Positions 55,237-64,000 of a stretch of 64,000 nucleotides of DNA are shown here, one piece after another. The notes under the pieces are model-generated. The model was not told the origin of the DNA, made no database searches, and saw nothing but the letters and a program-made list of their open reading frames with translations. Made by a program: the position numbers and the translations under genes. The stretch comes from Symbiodinium natans (lineage: Eukaryota; Sar; Dinophyceae; Suessiales; Symbiodiniaceae): NCBI GenBank assembly GCA_905221605.1, contig CAJNDS010002237.1:62001-126000 (forward strand). Reading direction: 5' to 3'. How positions within the stretch are numbered: position 1 is the first letter of the stretch; each line of letters opens with the position of its first letter.

Positions 55237-58200
55237 CAGCAGACGGGCTTGAGGCCATCCTAAAGAATGTCACAGACAAAGCAGGAGGTCTTGATGGGCT
55301 CACCTATGCTGCCCTCAAAAACCTCCCTGGACCGGCCTATGAGCAGCTCACCCAAGCCCTGAACTTGGCTGAAGCCACAGGGGTGGCGCCACAGCACTGG
55401 CAGGCGCACCATGTGGCCCTTCTGCCCAAAAATGCTGACATAGAAAGGCCCATAACCCTCACATCCATCACCTATCGGCTTTGGTGCTTCTGCAGAGCAC
55501 AGGTCGTCAAGAAGTGGATGCGAGAAACTGCAGAGCAGTTCCCATGGGATAAAGCTTCCCCTGGCAACACATGTCTAGAAACAGGCATGCAGAGACTCCT
55601 GAGAGGAGAGGTTAGCCGCGCAGCTAACAAACATGCCTGTGCAGTCCTCCTGGACCTGCAGACTTTCTATGACAGTGTCAACTGGACCAAATTGGAGGAG
55701 CGGATAGTGGCGACCGGCTTTCCGCCAGCTATAGCCCTCCTGGTCATGCAAGTCTACCGGGGAACGAGATATCTCGTGGCAGAGGATCTCCTCTCGGAGG
55801 GGATCCTCCCTGCGAGGGGCATCCTAGCCGGGTGCCCGTTCGCAACAATGATGGCCAGGGTTTACCTCCAGCCAATAATGCAAGAAGCCGCTCAGCTCCG
55901 CAGTATCATCGCCTTAGACACCTGGGTGGATGACATCGGAGCGGATTTCGAAGCACGATATCCTGAGCAGGCAGCGTTTGCGGTTTATGAAGGTTACAAA
56001 ACCCTTCGCCGGCTTCTGGAAGGTAGCGACCTCCGTTTGTCCCTCAAGAAAACAGGCTTCCTGTGCACCACTGCAGAAGCCAGAAAGGAGCTACAGAAGC
56101 TGCGCAAAGATGGGGACCCGGCTATCTTTGATAGCATGAAGGATTTAGGCCTGGACTGTGCCCTGGGTCGGGTCCGGAGGGTCAAGGTGCAAAGAGCCCG
56201 CAGGCACAAAGCGGGCCAACGGCAGAAGAAGTTGAAACAACTGAGAGTCCCGGGTGTGCCGGCCAAGGTCCGCCTCTTCAGAGGAGGGGTTGCCTCCGTC
56301 CTTACTTGGGGCCACCAAGCCCAGGGAATGCCGCCCACCCGGAGACAGAAGCTCCGGACTGCCTTGGCTGAGCAGTGTGGCAGACAGAAAATGGGCAATC
56401 TGGAGGTGGCCCTGTCCTCCGTGGGGGATAGGTACCAAGACCCGGGCCGCACCATGATGGTCCAGCAAGTTGAGGCCTGGTTCCAGCTCAAGAAGCGCTG
56501 GGTAGGAAAGGAAGAGCTGGAGAGAACATGGGGCCTCACAGTCCAAAGGCTGGAAGAGGCCAGCAGCAGGTGGCAAATGGTCAGGGGCCCGTTGGCAGCC
56601 ACGGTTGCGTACCTGCTTGACATGGGTTGGCAGCCTAGAGGCAGTGATGAATGGTTAGACACCCACGGCACCAAGCACACCATGCACACCCCACAGCAGG
56701 AGTGTCGTGTCTTAGACCTCCTCCAGCAAACCTACCAGAAGGAGGTGAACCACCGCATCGCCACTGGTCTTGCTGCCCCTGAGCTACAGGAGGGAGTCGA
56801 CTGGACGGTAGGGAGGAAATTGCTGGGGGAGTTCAAGAAAGAAGGTCGAACCACGAAAGCAGCTGCCTTGAGGTGCGTCTGGCAGGGTGCCTTGGTTTGC
56901 AGCCAAAACTCTGCTGTCAAAGTGTGCCCCCGATGCCACGAGGAAGCAGATTGGGAGCATGTCCTCCTGGATTGTGCCTGGTGGGAGGCCCAAAACTTGG
57001 GAGTTGCCAACATGGTTCCAAGAAGGCAGGGCCCAAGGCCCGAGATCACTGTGGACCAGGGGCCTCCCGCCCAAACCCAAATGGGAGGTACAGCCTCCAC
57101 AGGAGGACAATCCCATCTTTCTGGGTATATGGGCAAACAAAGAGGCCCTCAATGACCCGGAGCTTGTGTATGGCACTGATGCTAGCGGGGGGCCCTATAC
57201 GGCGGACCCGAGACTCAGGCAGGTGGCCTACGCAGCAGTAGCCTGCAAGAAGCAGGGCCAAAACTATGTCCAGGTAGGAGCGATCGTTGGCCAAGTCCCT
57301 GGACCACAGACGGTGTTTAGGGGGGAGCTGTACGCCGTTATGCAGCTAGCCCGGTATACAGCAGGCCCTGTTGACACGACACGTGTCCCGAAACGAGTCC
57401 GCAGCCCGAAGCCGGGCAAGACCCACGGTGACATCTGGTGGGAGCTGCAAACCACAGATGTCAACCGCCTCAAAATGAAATGGGTTCCATCCCATGTTTC
57501 CCTCCGGAAGGTGGGTGCGGAAAACTCGTGGAGACAGCAGATCAATGACCTAGCGGACAAGCTGTGTGGGGAGAAAGCGGCCGAGCTGGCCCACCCTGAT
57601 GTCCGGGCAGCCAGTCAGTACAAGGACCATTGCAGCAAAAAAGCACAAGAATTCCTGGCGAGCAGGGCGGAAAAGATCCTTACTGCCATTGGGGAAAATC
57701 AGCACCCAGTGTACAAGGTCTTCCTGCAAGAAAAGCAGGCTCGCAAGAGCAACGAGGCCACCTCCAGGCCCTGCAAAAAGCGCATAGGGTCCAACATTGG
57801 GAGAGGCCACATCACCACCCAGCAAGAATGGTTCCAGGAGCTGGTCCGGACCAAACTTGTGCACGCGTGGGAATGGGAAGGTCTCAACCTCCGGTGTGCT
57901 CAGTGCCAACTTAAACTCTTGCACACAAAGAACCGCAAAACCTTGGCAGCATTGGCAGCACACCAATGCACACACCAAGGCAGAGTGACGGTTGAAGGGG
58001 TGCATGTTACACATGTTTTAAAACTGCTAGGGGACAGACAACTGTGGGTTTGCGAAGGTTGTGGTGGACAGTTGTCCTTGAAGACTAAAAATGTTTCGCA
58101 AAAACTTTCAGTTGCATGCAGTTTTAAAAAGGACCCCAGGTGCAAGGCGCAGTTTAAGCCCGAGCCAACCAATGCCATCCGCAGCTTCTTTCAGCAGGTG

Positions 58201-58272
58201 CAAGGGACAGCCCAAGTGCAGCAGACCCCCTGTGCAAAATCCCTGAAGGCACCGGCAGCTGAAGCAACCTAG
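55237..58272 (+). pseudogene. RT-RNase H part of ORF2, copy 3
   Basis: Frame 55365-57155 carries RT (LLDLQTFYDSVNW, GILAGCPFATMM, TWVDDIG) and the knuckle. An extra T near 56998 shifts to frame 56887-58272, which returns to the original frame and carries RNase H and the fingers. RNase H has two in-frame 12-nt losses: the LDCLG segment after DTT is reduced to R, and EEEF after SHVS is gone. A catalytic Asp may therefore be missing even if the frameshifts were absent. Ends AEAT then TAG. Confidence 0.9.
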
Positions 58273-58785
58273 GAGGTTGCATCCTCCCAGTGAGGATAAA
58301 GTGAAGGTCATCCTCGCTACCAGAGAAGCCACTCCTGACCGATCCCCTCTAACAGCCTGCGCCAGGTGCACCAGCGGCCTTGAGGGAACTTTTTGTCAGG
58401 AGGTTCCTAACCTCTCATGAGGTACCAGCCTCTGGTAGCATCCCAAAGAGGATGATAAGCTGAGGTTCATCCTCGCTGCCAGAGAACACACCCCTGGCCG
58501 ATTTCCTCTCACGGTTTGCACCTAGTGCACCAGAAACCTTGAGGAATGTTTTGCCAGGAGTTTCAATCCTCTCATGAGGTACAACCTCTGGTAGCATCCC
58601 AAAGAGGATGGTAGCTTAGGAGGAGGTAGCATCCCAAAGAGGATGGTAGCTTAGGAGGAGGTGTTTTCCTCCCCCTGTATTATAGGGCCAAGAGGGCCAT
58701 CAGATGTGCCGGTACAGAGGCACGGTTTTCACAACCCAAACACCAAGAAGGTGGATCGCATTTGTTCGCTCAACTCGGAAAAAAA

Positions 58786-58832
58786 TTGAACCCAGGTTCA
58801 ACCTGGGTTGAACCCAGGTTGAACCCAGGTTG
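58786..58832. repeat. AACCCAGGTT array after copy 3
   Basis: Four units directly follow the A run of copy 3 and precede the divergent element. Confidence 0.9.
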
Positions 58833-59568
58833 GTGGTTTGACCAAGACTCACCCACCCTGAGCAGCAAAGTCAGGAGGTGGGTCAGCCTCCACCATGCCA
58901 GCATCCCCATGCTGGCAAGCTTGTTGCTGTGGGAATTAAAAACCATGGACATGGTCTTTGTCGAGGCTCTCATCGACATGAAAGTCCTCTATGAGTTGCC
59001 GTCGCCAGACTATGGGCTCGCGCGACCCCTCGGCAACATCATGGAGGAACCTCGCTGGGAGTTGGTCCCACTCAGGGAACCACCAGCTGAAGCAGCCTAG
59101 GAGGTTGCATCCTCCCAGCGAGGATAGCACAGAGGTACCATCCTCGCTACCGGAGCGGAACCCTGACCGCCTCCCTCTGACAGCCTGCACAAAGTGCACC
59201 AAAGGCCTTGAGGGACCTTTTGTCAGGAGGTTCCTAACCTCTCATGAGGTACCAGCCTCTGGTAGCATCCCGAAGAGGATGCAAGCTGAGGTTCATCCTC
59301 ACTGCCAGAGAACACCCCTGGCCCCTTCTCTCACGGTTGCAACCCCTGCACCAGCAACCTGAGGAGCTTTTGCCAGGAGGTTTCTTTCCTCTCATGAGGT
59401 ACAACCTCTGGTAGCATCCCAAAGAGGATGGTGGCTTAGGAGGAGGTTTTTCCTCCCCTGTACATTAGGGCCAAGAGGGCCATCAGTGGTGCCAGTGCAG
59501 AGGCACGGTTTTCACAACCCAAACACCAAGACGGTGGATCGCATTTGTTCGCTCAACTCGGAAAAAAA
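58833..59568 (+). mobile_element. 5'-truncated divergent relative sharing the element 3' end
   Basis: A short frame (about 58840-59100) with SKVRRWVSLHHASIPMLA and MVFVEALIDMKVLYELPSPD ends PPAEAA-TAG, where the long copies end APAAEAT-TAG. After it comes a diverged version of the same two-module 3' UTR and an A run at 59562-59568. The coding part matches no segment of the long copies. It is either a truncated member of a sister family or a non-autonomous element using the same 3' signal. No SL at its left end. Confidence 0.7.
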
Positions 59569-59690
59569 TTGAACCCAGGTTCTCGATGTTGTTGTTCCCC
59601 CCCCCCCCCCCCCCCGCCCCCCCCCCCGCAGGCTGGAGTTCGAACCTGGGTGAACCCAGGTTCGAACCCCCCCCCCCCCCGAACCTTGCT
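59569..59690. repeat. Target-like repeat interrupted by C runs
   Basis: TTGAACCCAGGT at 59569, then poly-C tracts (59597-59628, 59669-59682) and again CGAACCTGGGTGAACCCAGG at 59641. Confidence 0.8.
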
Positions 59691-60080
59691 CGAAATACAT
59701 GCCCTTTACGGCGTTTTCAACCCAAAAAGACCCAAAAAAGGTACGTATTTGGAAGGTCGGCGGTCCGGTCCGGAAACGGCCCAACCTCAGAAATACGTGC
59801 CCTTTACGGCGTTTTAGGCCCAAAAAGATTCAAAAAAGGCACGTATTTGGAAGGTTGGTGGGGTATTTGGAAGGTCGGCGGGCGGGTCCGGTCCAAATAC
59901 ATGCCCTTTACGGCGTTTTCAGGCCCAAAAAGACCCAAACAAGGTACGTATTTGGTGGGGGGGTCCGGTCTGGAAACGGTTCGACGTCGGCGGAGGGGGG
60001 GGGGGTCCGGTTCGGAAACCCTGACCTTGAAATATGTGCCCTTTAGGGCGTTTTCAGGCCCAAAAAGACCACAGACTAGT
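59690..60080. repeat. Tandem repeat, about 105-bp unit, roughly four copies
   Basis: Units contain GAAATACRTGCCCTTTACGG, CGTTTTCAGGCCCAAAAAGA, CCCAAAAAAGGTACGTATTT and GGAAGGTCGGCGG..GTCCGG. Length varies by short GGTCGG duplications and G runs. Frames on both strands translate the repeat only. Confidence 0.85.
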
Positions 60081-60339
60081 CCTGAAGCAATCCCGAAAGG
60101 TTTTGCATGTTTCTTTTGCTTTCCTCCGTTGTGTAGCAAAGTTGAAGTGGAGTTTGTAAACCTTGCGACCTGAGCTCTTGCAAAGAGCTTTCTGCTGACA
60201 TGGACAGTCATGCTGAACACTACGGTGTTTGACTCAAGTGCGACTTGCGAAAAGAACTGCGCGAGTGCTCTGCTTTCAACAAGAACGCACTGGTTGGCAT
60301 CTGGGACTATGAACGCTGGGTGCCTTTTGGTTGTCCTTC

Positions 60340-60500
60340 GACCCAGAACCGGACCGTGGCTCCGATCCCTCCGTCCGGACCCGGACGGTGACCCGGCTCC
60401 GGACTCGACCCGTACCCGGATCCAGACCCGGACCCGGACCCCAACCCAGACTCGGACCTGGACTCGGACCTCCGGACCCGGACACCGGACCCGGAATTGG
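60340..60500. repeat. CCGGAC-rich minisatellite
   Basis: Imperfect 6- and 12-bp units of CCGGACCCGGAC and GACTCGGACCTG. It gives Arg/Pro/Asp-rich artefact frames. Confidence 0.85.
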
Positions 60501-60640
60501 ACATGTATGTAATAAATGACATTACAAATTTACTCTTGTTACAATATTTTTTTTTATCATCTTATTTCATATTATAGTGCAAATATACGGTTCTATGTTC
60601 AACTTTTTAATATATTATGTTTGTTATTATGGGTTTTAAG
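60500..60640. other. AT-rich island
   Basis: About 140 bp of strongly AT-rich sequence, including T9 and TTTAATATATTATG, contrasts with the GC-rich surroundings. No gene seen. Confidence 0.6.
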
Positions 60641-62578
60641 GCAGAAATCTATCGGTCTTGCACTTGCGGCTGTGGGGTTTAGGGGTTAGAGTGTAAGGAG
60701 TCTTGCACTTGAGGACTTGAGGCCAAGGTGGGTTTCGAGTTAAGGTTTAAAAAAGACTCAGCTTGCACAGCTTAACAAAAGCGGGGGGGGGGGGGCGCAG
60801 CCTCCCTCCGATTTGCAAACACAATGATTGCAGCCCTGCCACTTTCGAGCACAACGATCGCATGATGGGTGTAGAACAGGCTTTGAAGCAAGCTTGCACG
60901 TTTTTATGAGCGGGAGAGTGGGGGGGGGAGGGGCAGCCTCCCCCATTTGCGAGCACAATGGGCCCCAAGGACCCAGACGCGAAGCTTTGGATTTCTGGCA
61001 TTTCGCTGTTAAGGATTTTGAAGACTCTTTGAGGGACGACAGTCTGTCCAGCTGTAGTATGCTGTAGTGAACCGTAATTGCCCGTAGTGTCCCCGTAGTG
61101 ACCAAGTAGTTGGCATGTTGTGTGCTACCGCAGACTTTGAGTACATCAGATGGCTACATCATGGCATCTTCTGACAGTTTGAAGAACTTCTTGGCCCTTG
61201 CAAGATGTTCATAGGCATAACTATGCCCTTGCCAGTTTCAGGTTGTTTAGCAACGCTGGAAGGCCAAGGAAAGGGAGTCATAATTTGATCGGTGCATGAT
61301 TCTGCGAAACGCTGGCTGACATGGCGGACCCTGCAGGTGGGATATGTGCATATAGGTATATGTAGTATGCGAGATGTATGCAGAGATACGACAAAGAACG
61401 CGGTTCAGCGTGGTTTTTACGTTTCGCAAGCAACACCTGCTCCAGGCCCGCGGCTAGTTCCACCTCCACCGCCTCCGGCGCCGGATGTCTGGTGGCCGCC
61501 CACGCCTCCACCCGAGGTGCAGGGGAAGATAGTATCATGAAGCTCCTGCTTCCGCGTGGGTTGCTCGAAGCTTCCTAGAGGGCCGAAGTCTTGAGCCGCT
61601 TAGCCCTGAGGTTGGAGAAGAAGAGACTCGGAGGGGTGGCTTCGCTTTGATCTCGCACATGGCGGTTGCCAAACCCAGGTGCAGTGAGGGGGCACACCGC
61701 GGATGTTGGGTGCTTCCCCTCTTGTTTCTGGTCTCTTAACTTGGGGACCGCTGGCTCAGGACAGAGCGAGACATAATCAGCCCAAACATGCTTGATGGCA
61801 TTGGAGGTTGGCTGGATCCGGCTACCCAGCAGAAGGCGCATGGTCTCGAGGAACACGCGTGATAGCAAGCGAACAAGTGCGTGCGTTGCCGTGCCAGGTA
61901 GGACAGGTGCCACCAATGCTGGGGAAACAAGGCTTCTTTCAATCATGTACATGTATGTCCAGCAATGCTTGTTCAGCATGGTGACGAAGTTGATGTGAAG
62001 GTTTGTGCAAAAGCGCTGCCTACCACCGGCTGGGCCGGTTTTGCACTCTGCTCCACATGGTGCCGCAGCAGCAAATGACAGCAGCCTATCATGCTGATTG
62101 AATGTGCCAACGGTTTTGTAAGGTCTAGGTGTATGAGTCTCTTTTTATCGCTGTTGAGCATGATGTTGGCGAGCTTGTAGCCATGTGATATTGCAGCATG
62201 TGACGTGAAGTCACTGCGGTTTTCTTTTGAGGCCTTGGTTGGTCACAAGTTTGGAACGCTCCTCAACCAGTTCAAGGGCTGTTGACAGCTCAGTGCAAGG
62301 CCGCAGGAGCCTCCGACTGTCTTGTGTGTGATTGGTGCAATTCTCCCAGGCATGCGGGAGTGCCACACGCATTTGCATCACCCACGCGCTGCGCTTATCA
62401 TGTTTAAACACATCACAAACGTTGTTTTGCATACGTCCGTATTTACATGTGCTACATTACGCGAAGGGCTGGTCGGCGGATTGTGGAGGCCCGAAAAGAC
62501 TGTTGCTTGCCGACCTGCTTGGTGTGCTTGACCTGCTTAGTGGAGCGGCATGTTCTCACAGTGCTGTGTGTGATCCAG
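60641..62578. other. No supported gene; Pro-rich and kinase-like scraps
   Basis: G/C-run cassettes at 60782-60812 and 60915-60955 match those at 36-38 kb. A plus frame at 61425-61540 is Pro-rich (PPPPPPAPDVWWPPTPPP) and could be an exon of the gene that follows. On minus, 62195-62090 reads HGYKLANIMLNSDKKRLIHL, which has a faint likeness to a kinase catalytic loop (H....NI...D), inside a frame broken at both ends. Neither is secure. Confidence 0.3.
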
Positions 62579-63644
62579 GAAACGCGGACAGCATATGCAG
62601 ATGCAGGCATGCTTCGAAGCAAGTCGCCACCTCCCGCAATGCGGTTGGTTTCCCAACCTGCCGTGCAGCCCCTTGTTGCTCCTACCGTGCATCTGGCGGC
62701 AAGGCCGCACATGCGCCAGCCACTTCTTTCGAGCACAGATGCAGTCAAGTCGATGGGATGCACCCGCCAGACCCTGCCGGTACTGCCGACCTCGAAGTCC
62801 ATGCATCAGCTCCCGCAACGTCCGCAACTTCCGCAATCCATCGAGCCAAAGAGTGTGATGGGTGTGGGTGCCTGCCCCATTTCGGGTCCAAAGAGGCCGG
62901 GCAAAGAAGCCTTGTCGGATGATGAGTTGAGACTCTTGGCCGAGGAGGTGCTCCACAACTTCGTGGCGAGCTCCTTGCTGAGGAAGTTGAGCAGGGGAGA
63001 GTTAGATGCCCTGCTCAAGGCCCACCTGGGCGACCAGCATGCCGCACGCCTCATGGCGCAGAAGGCACACCTCCATGCCGCCACGGAGAGGGTCATCTCC
63101 AGCTCCGCGAGCCTGGGCGCACTGCACTCCAGCGAAGCCCGGTTGGAGGACGCTCAGCACAAGCTGGCCTTGGCCAAGGCCGAAGCCATGGAGTCGACTT
63201 TGCTTGGGAGGATCAAGGAAAGAGCCGAAAGAGCCGAAAGAGCCGACATGAAGTCAGAAAGCGCAGATGCAGAGATTGCGGAAGTGGATGGGCTGAATGG
63301 GCTGAGAGGGCAGGGCGATGGTGAAATTGATCTCTCCTCGCCACTGCCTCACGTGTCGCAGATGTGTGCCGCCTCCGACATGAAGTTACCAGACACGTCC
63401 CACGAAGGGTTTGGTCTGGAGAGTCTGGAGGAGCCATCTGTTCTCTGCCATGAGAGATCGAGGCCGCGAACCGCTGCCACAAACGAGGATTTGGGCTACA
63501 TATTTGGTGAGGTGGCAACCCCTGTTCCTCCCGTGTCCCCACCGCTTCAGCTAGACGTGCGATTTTCATCTCCTCCGAGACCATCGCGAATGAAGTCTGT
63601 GCAGCTTGTCAGCAAAGAGCCTGCAGTCTTGTCAGGTTTGTGTG

Positions 63645-63715
<71 letters not shown>

Positions 63716-64000
63716 AGTATTAATATGACCATTTTTGTTAATAATAATGTTATTATTATTTTTATTGCGGTTGCTGAGGCAAGCGCTGCACGAGTGCTGG
63801 GCCAACCCATACTCGAAGACTCGAGTTGCCCGGCCAGGATGACGCTGAGCCCCAAAACGCTGCTGCCGTTTTGTCATGTCACCATGAATCTTGTGCGTTC
63901 TTGCCAGTTCTTGCACATCGTTGTGTTGGCCCTCTTTCAATTGACAATGTTATCAAGCTTAGCGCGGATGAAAACTGGAACTCCGTAGGTACTCAGCTGC
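62579..64000 (+). CDS. Spliced coiled-coil protein of unknown function, 5' and 3' ends open
   Basis: Exon 62579-63635 follows ATCCAG|G and ends TCAG|GTTTGT; the next exon starts at 63779 after GCTGAG|G and stays open to the window end. Joining in phase 1 gives SG then KRCTSAGPTHTRRLELPG and later PLSIDNVIKLSADENWNSVG. Exon 1 has a Pro/Gln-rich start (QLPQRPQLPQSIEPK), a helical section (LSDDELRLLAEEVLHNF, LSRGELDALLKAHLG), a long heptad-like helix (RLEDAQHKLALAKAEAMES, then RIKERAERAERADM) and an acidic/Pro tail. No family recognised. The intron 63636-63778 (143 bp) holds an (ATG)n microsatellite. Confidence 0.6.
63647..63714. repeat. (ATG)n microsatellite in intron
   Basis: About 22 perfect ATG units between the donor at 63636 and the acceptor at 63778. 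Translation as polyMet is an artefact. Confidence 0.95.

Larger units (their letters stand above)
52004..58785 (+). mobile_element. Non-LTR retrotransposon copy 3, near full length (6.78 kb)
   Basis: SL 52004-52024, ORF1 fused to ORF2, EN about 53843-54480, RT about 55290-56120, knuckle about 56925, RNase H about 57160-57590, fingers about 57890-58160, 3' UTR 58273-58780 and A run. Both flanks are the AACCCAGGTT array (51921-52002 and 58786-58832). The 3' UTR has an extra 35-bp tandem duplication at 58591-58660. Of the three copies it has the fewest frame-breaking lesions (two). Confidence 0.95.

Noticed and set aside
38308-58832. Reading the AACCCAGGTT arrays as terminal repeats of an LTR element
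   Set aside because: The arrays are short tandem units of variable number, there is no integrase or protease, and the 3' ends carry A runs as in LINEs.
60340-60500. Arg/Pro/Asp-rich coding frames
   Set aside because: Produced by the CCGGAC minisatellite in all frames.
62090-62195. Kinase catalytic-loop-like text on minus
   Set aside because: Too short, no DFG or P-loop nearby, frame broken; similarity may be chance.

Overview
The window is nuclear DNA of a dinoflagellate, most like Symbiodiniaceae. Four things seen in the sequence support this. Retroelement copies begin with the dinoflagellate trans-spliced leader (DinoSL). Introns are short, with GC or GT donors and acceptors of the form AG|G. 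A TTTAGGG-type telomere repeat is present. Most of the DNA is low-coding and full of minisatellites. There is no rRNA, tRNA, CRISPR array or bacterial operon.

Left part (1-25.4 kb). Two neighbouring minus-strand genes occupy 195-2754: a secreted or membrane-anchored protein of unknown function and a calcineurin-like metallophosphoesterase whose 129-bp GC-AG intron can be placed exactly. A minus-strand alpha/beta-hydrolase gene (8208-11820) is split into at least 13 tiny exons. Rebuilt in phase, these give the HG oxyanion motif, the GNSLG nucleophile elbow, the WGDKDPW acid and the VGHCPHDE histidine. One of its introns holds an interstitial telomeric tract. The rest is mostly non-coding: minisatellites, a long TCC/CTCCTG tract, a decayed minus-strand coding block (17.6-19.3 kb), a fold-back repeat (20.8-21.7 kb) and a dispersed GAGGCC-type repeat field (22.1-23.6 kb).

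Central part (26.4-59.6 kb). This is a nest of one non-LTR retrotransposon family. Three near full-length plus-strand copies of about 6.8 kb lie head to tail (38373-45152, 45155-51920, 52004-58785). A scrambled minus-strand locus (26395-35606) contains inversions and deletions. A 5'-truncated 3' end (35636-35888) and a divergent relative sharing only the 3' region (58833-59568) complete the set. The element encodes ORF1 (Cys/His motif plus coiled coil), an in-frame TAG in three of the four copies that retain the ORF1 end, then an APE-type endonuclease, reverse transcriptase, CCHC knuckle, RNase H and C-terminal Cys-rich fingers. The layout recalls the ingi/L1Tc group of trypanosomes. Each full-length copy starts with DinoSL, one carries a second 15-nt relict SL, and most ends abut an AACCCAGGTT/AACCTGGGTT repeat. 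The inferred life cycle is transcription, SL trans-splicing, target-primed reverse transcription into that repeat, and reacquisition of SL each round. All copies carry small lesions, so none is obviously intact. An 85-bp satellite with G/C-run cassettes (36.05-37.86 kb) lies between the scrambled locus and the tandem copies.

Right part (59.6-64 kb). A tandem repeat of about 105 bp, also present as a single copy at 25.2 kb, is followed by a CCGGAC-rich tract, an AT-rich island and a plus-strand spliced gene (62579 to beyond the window end) for an unrecognised coiled-coil protein.
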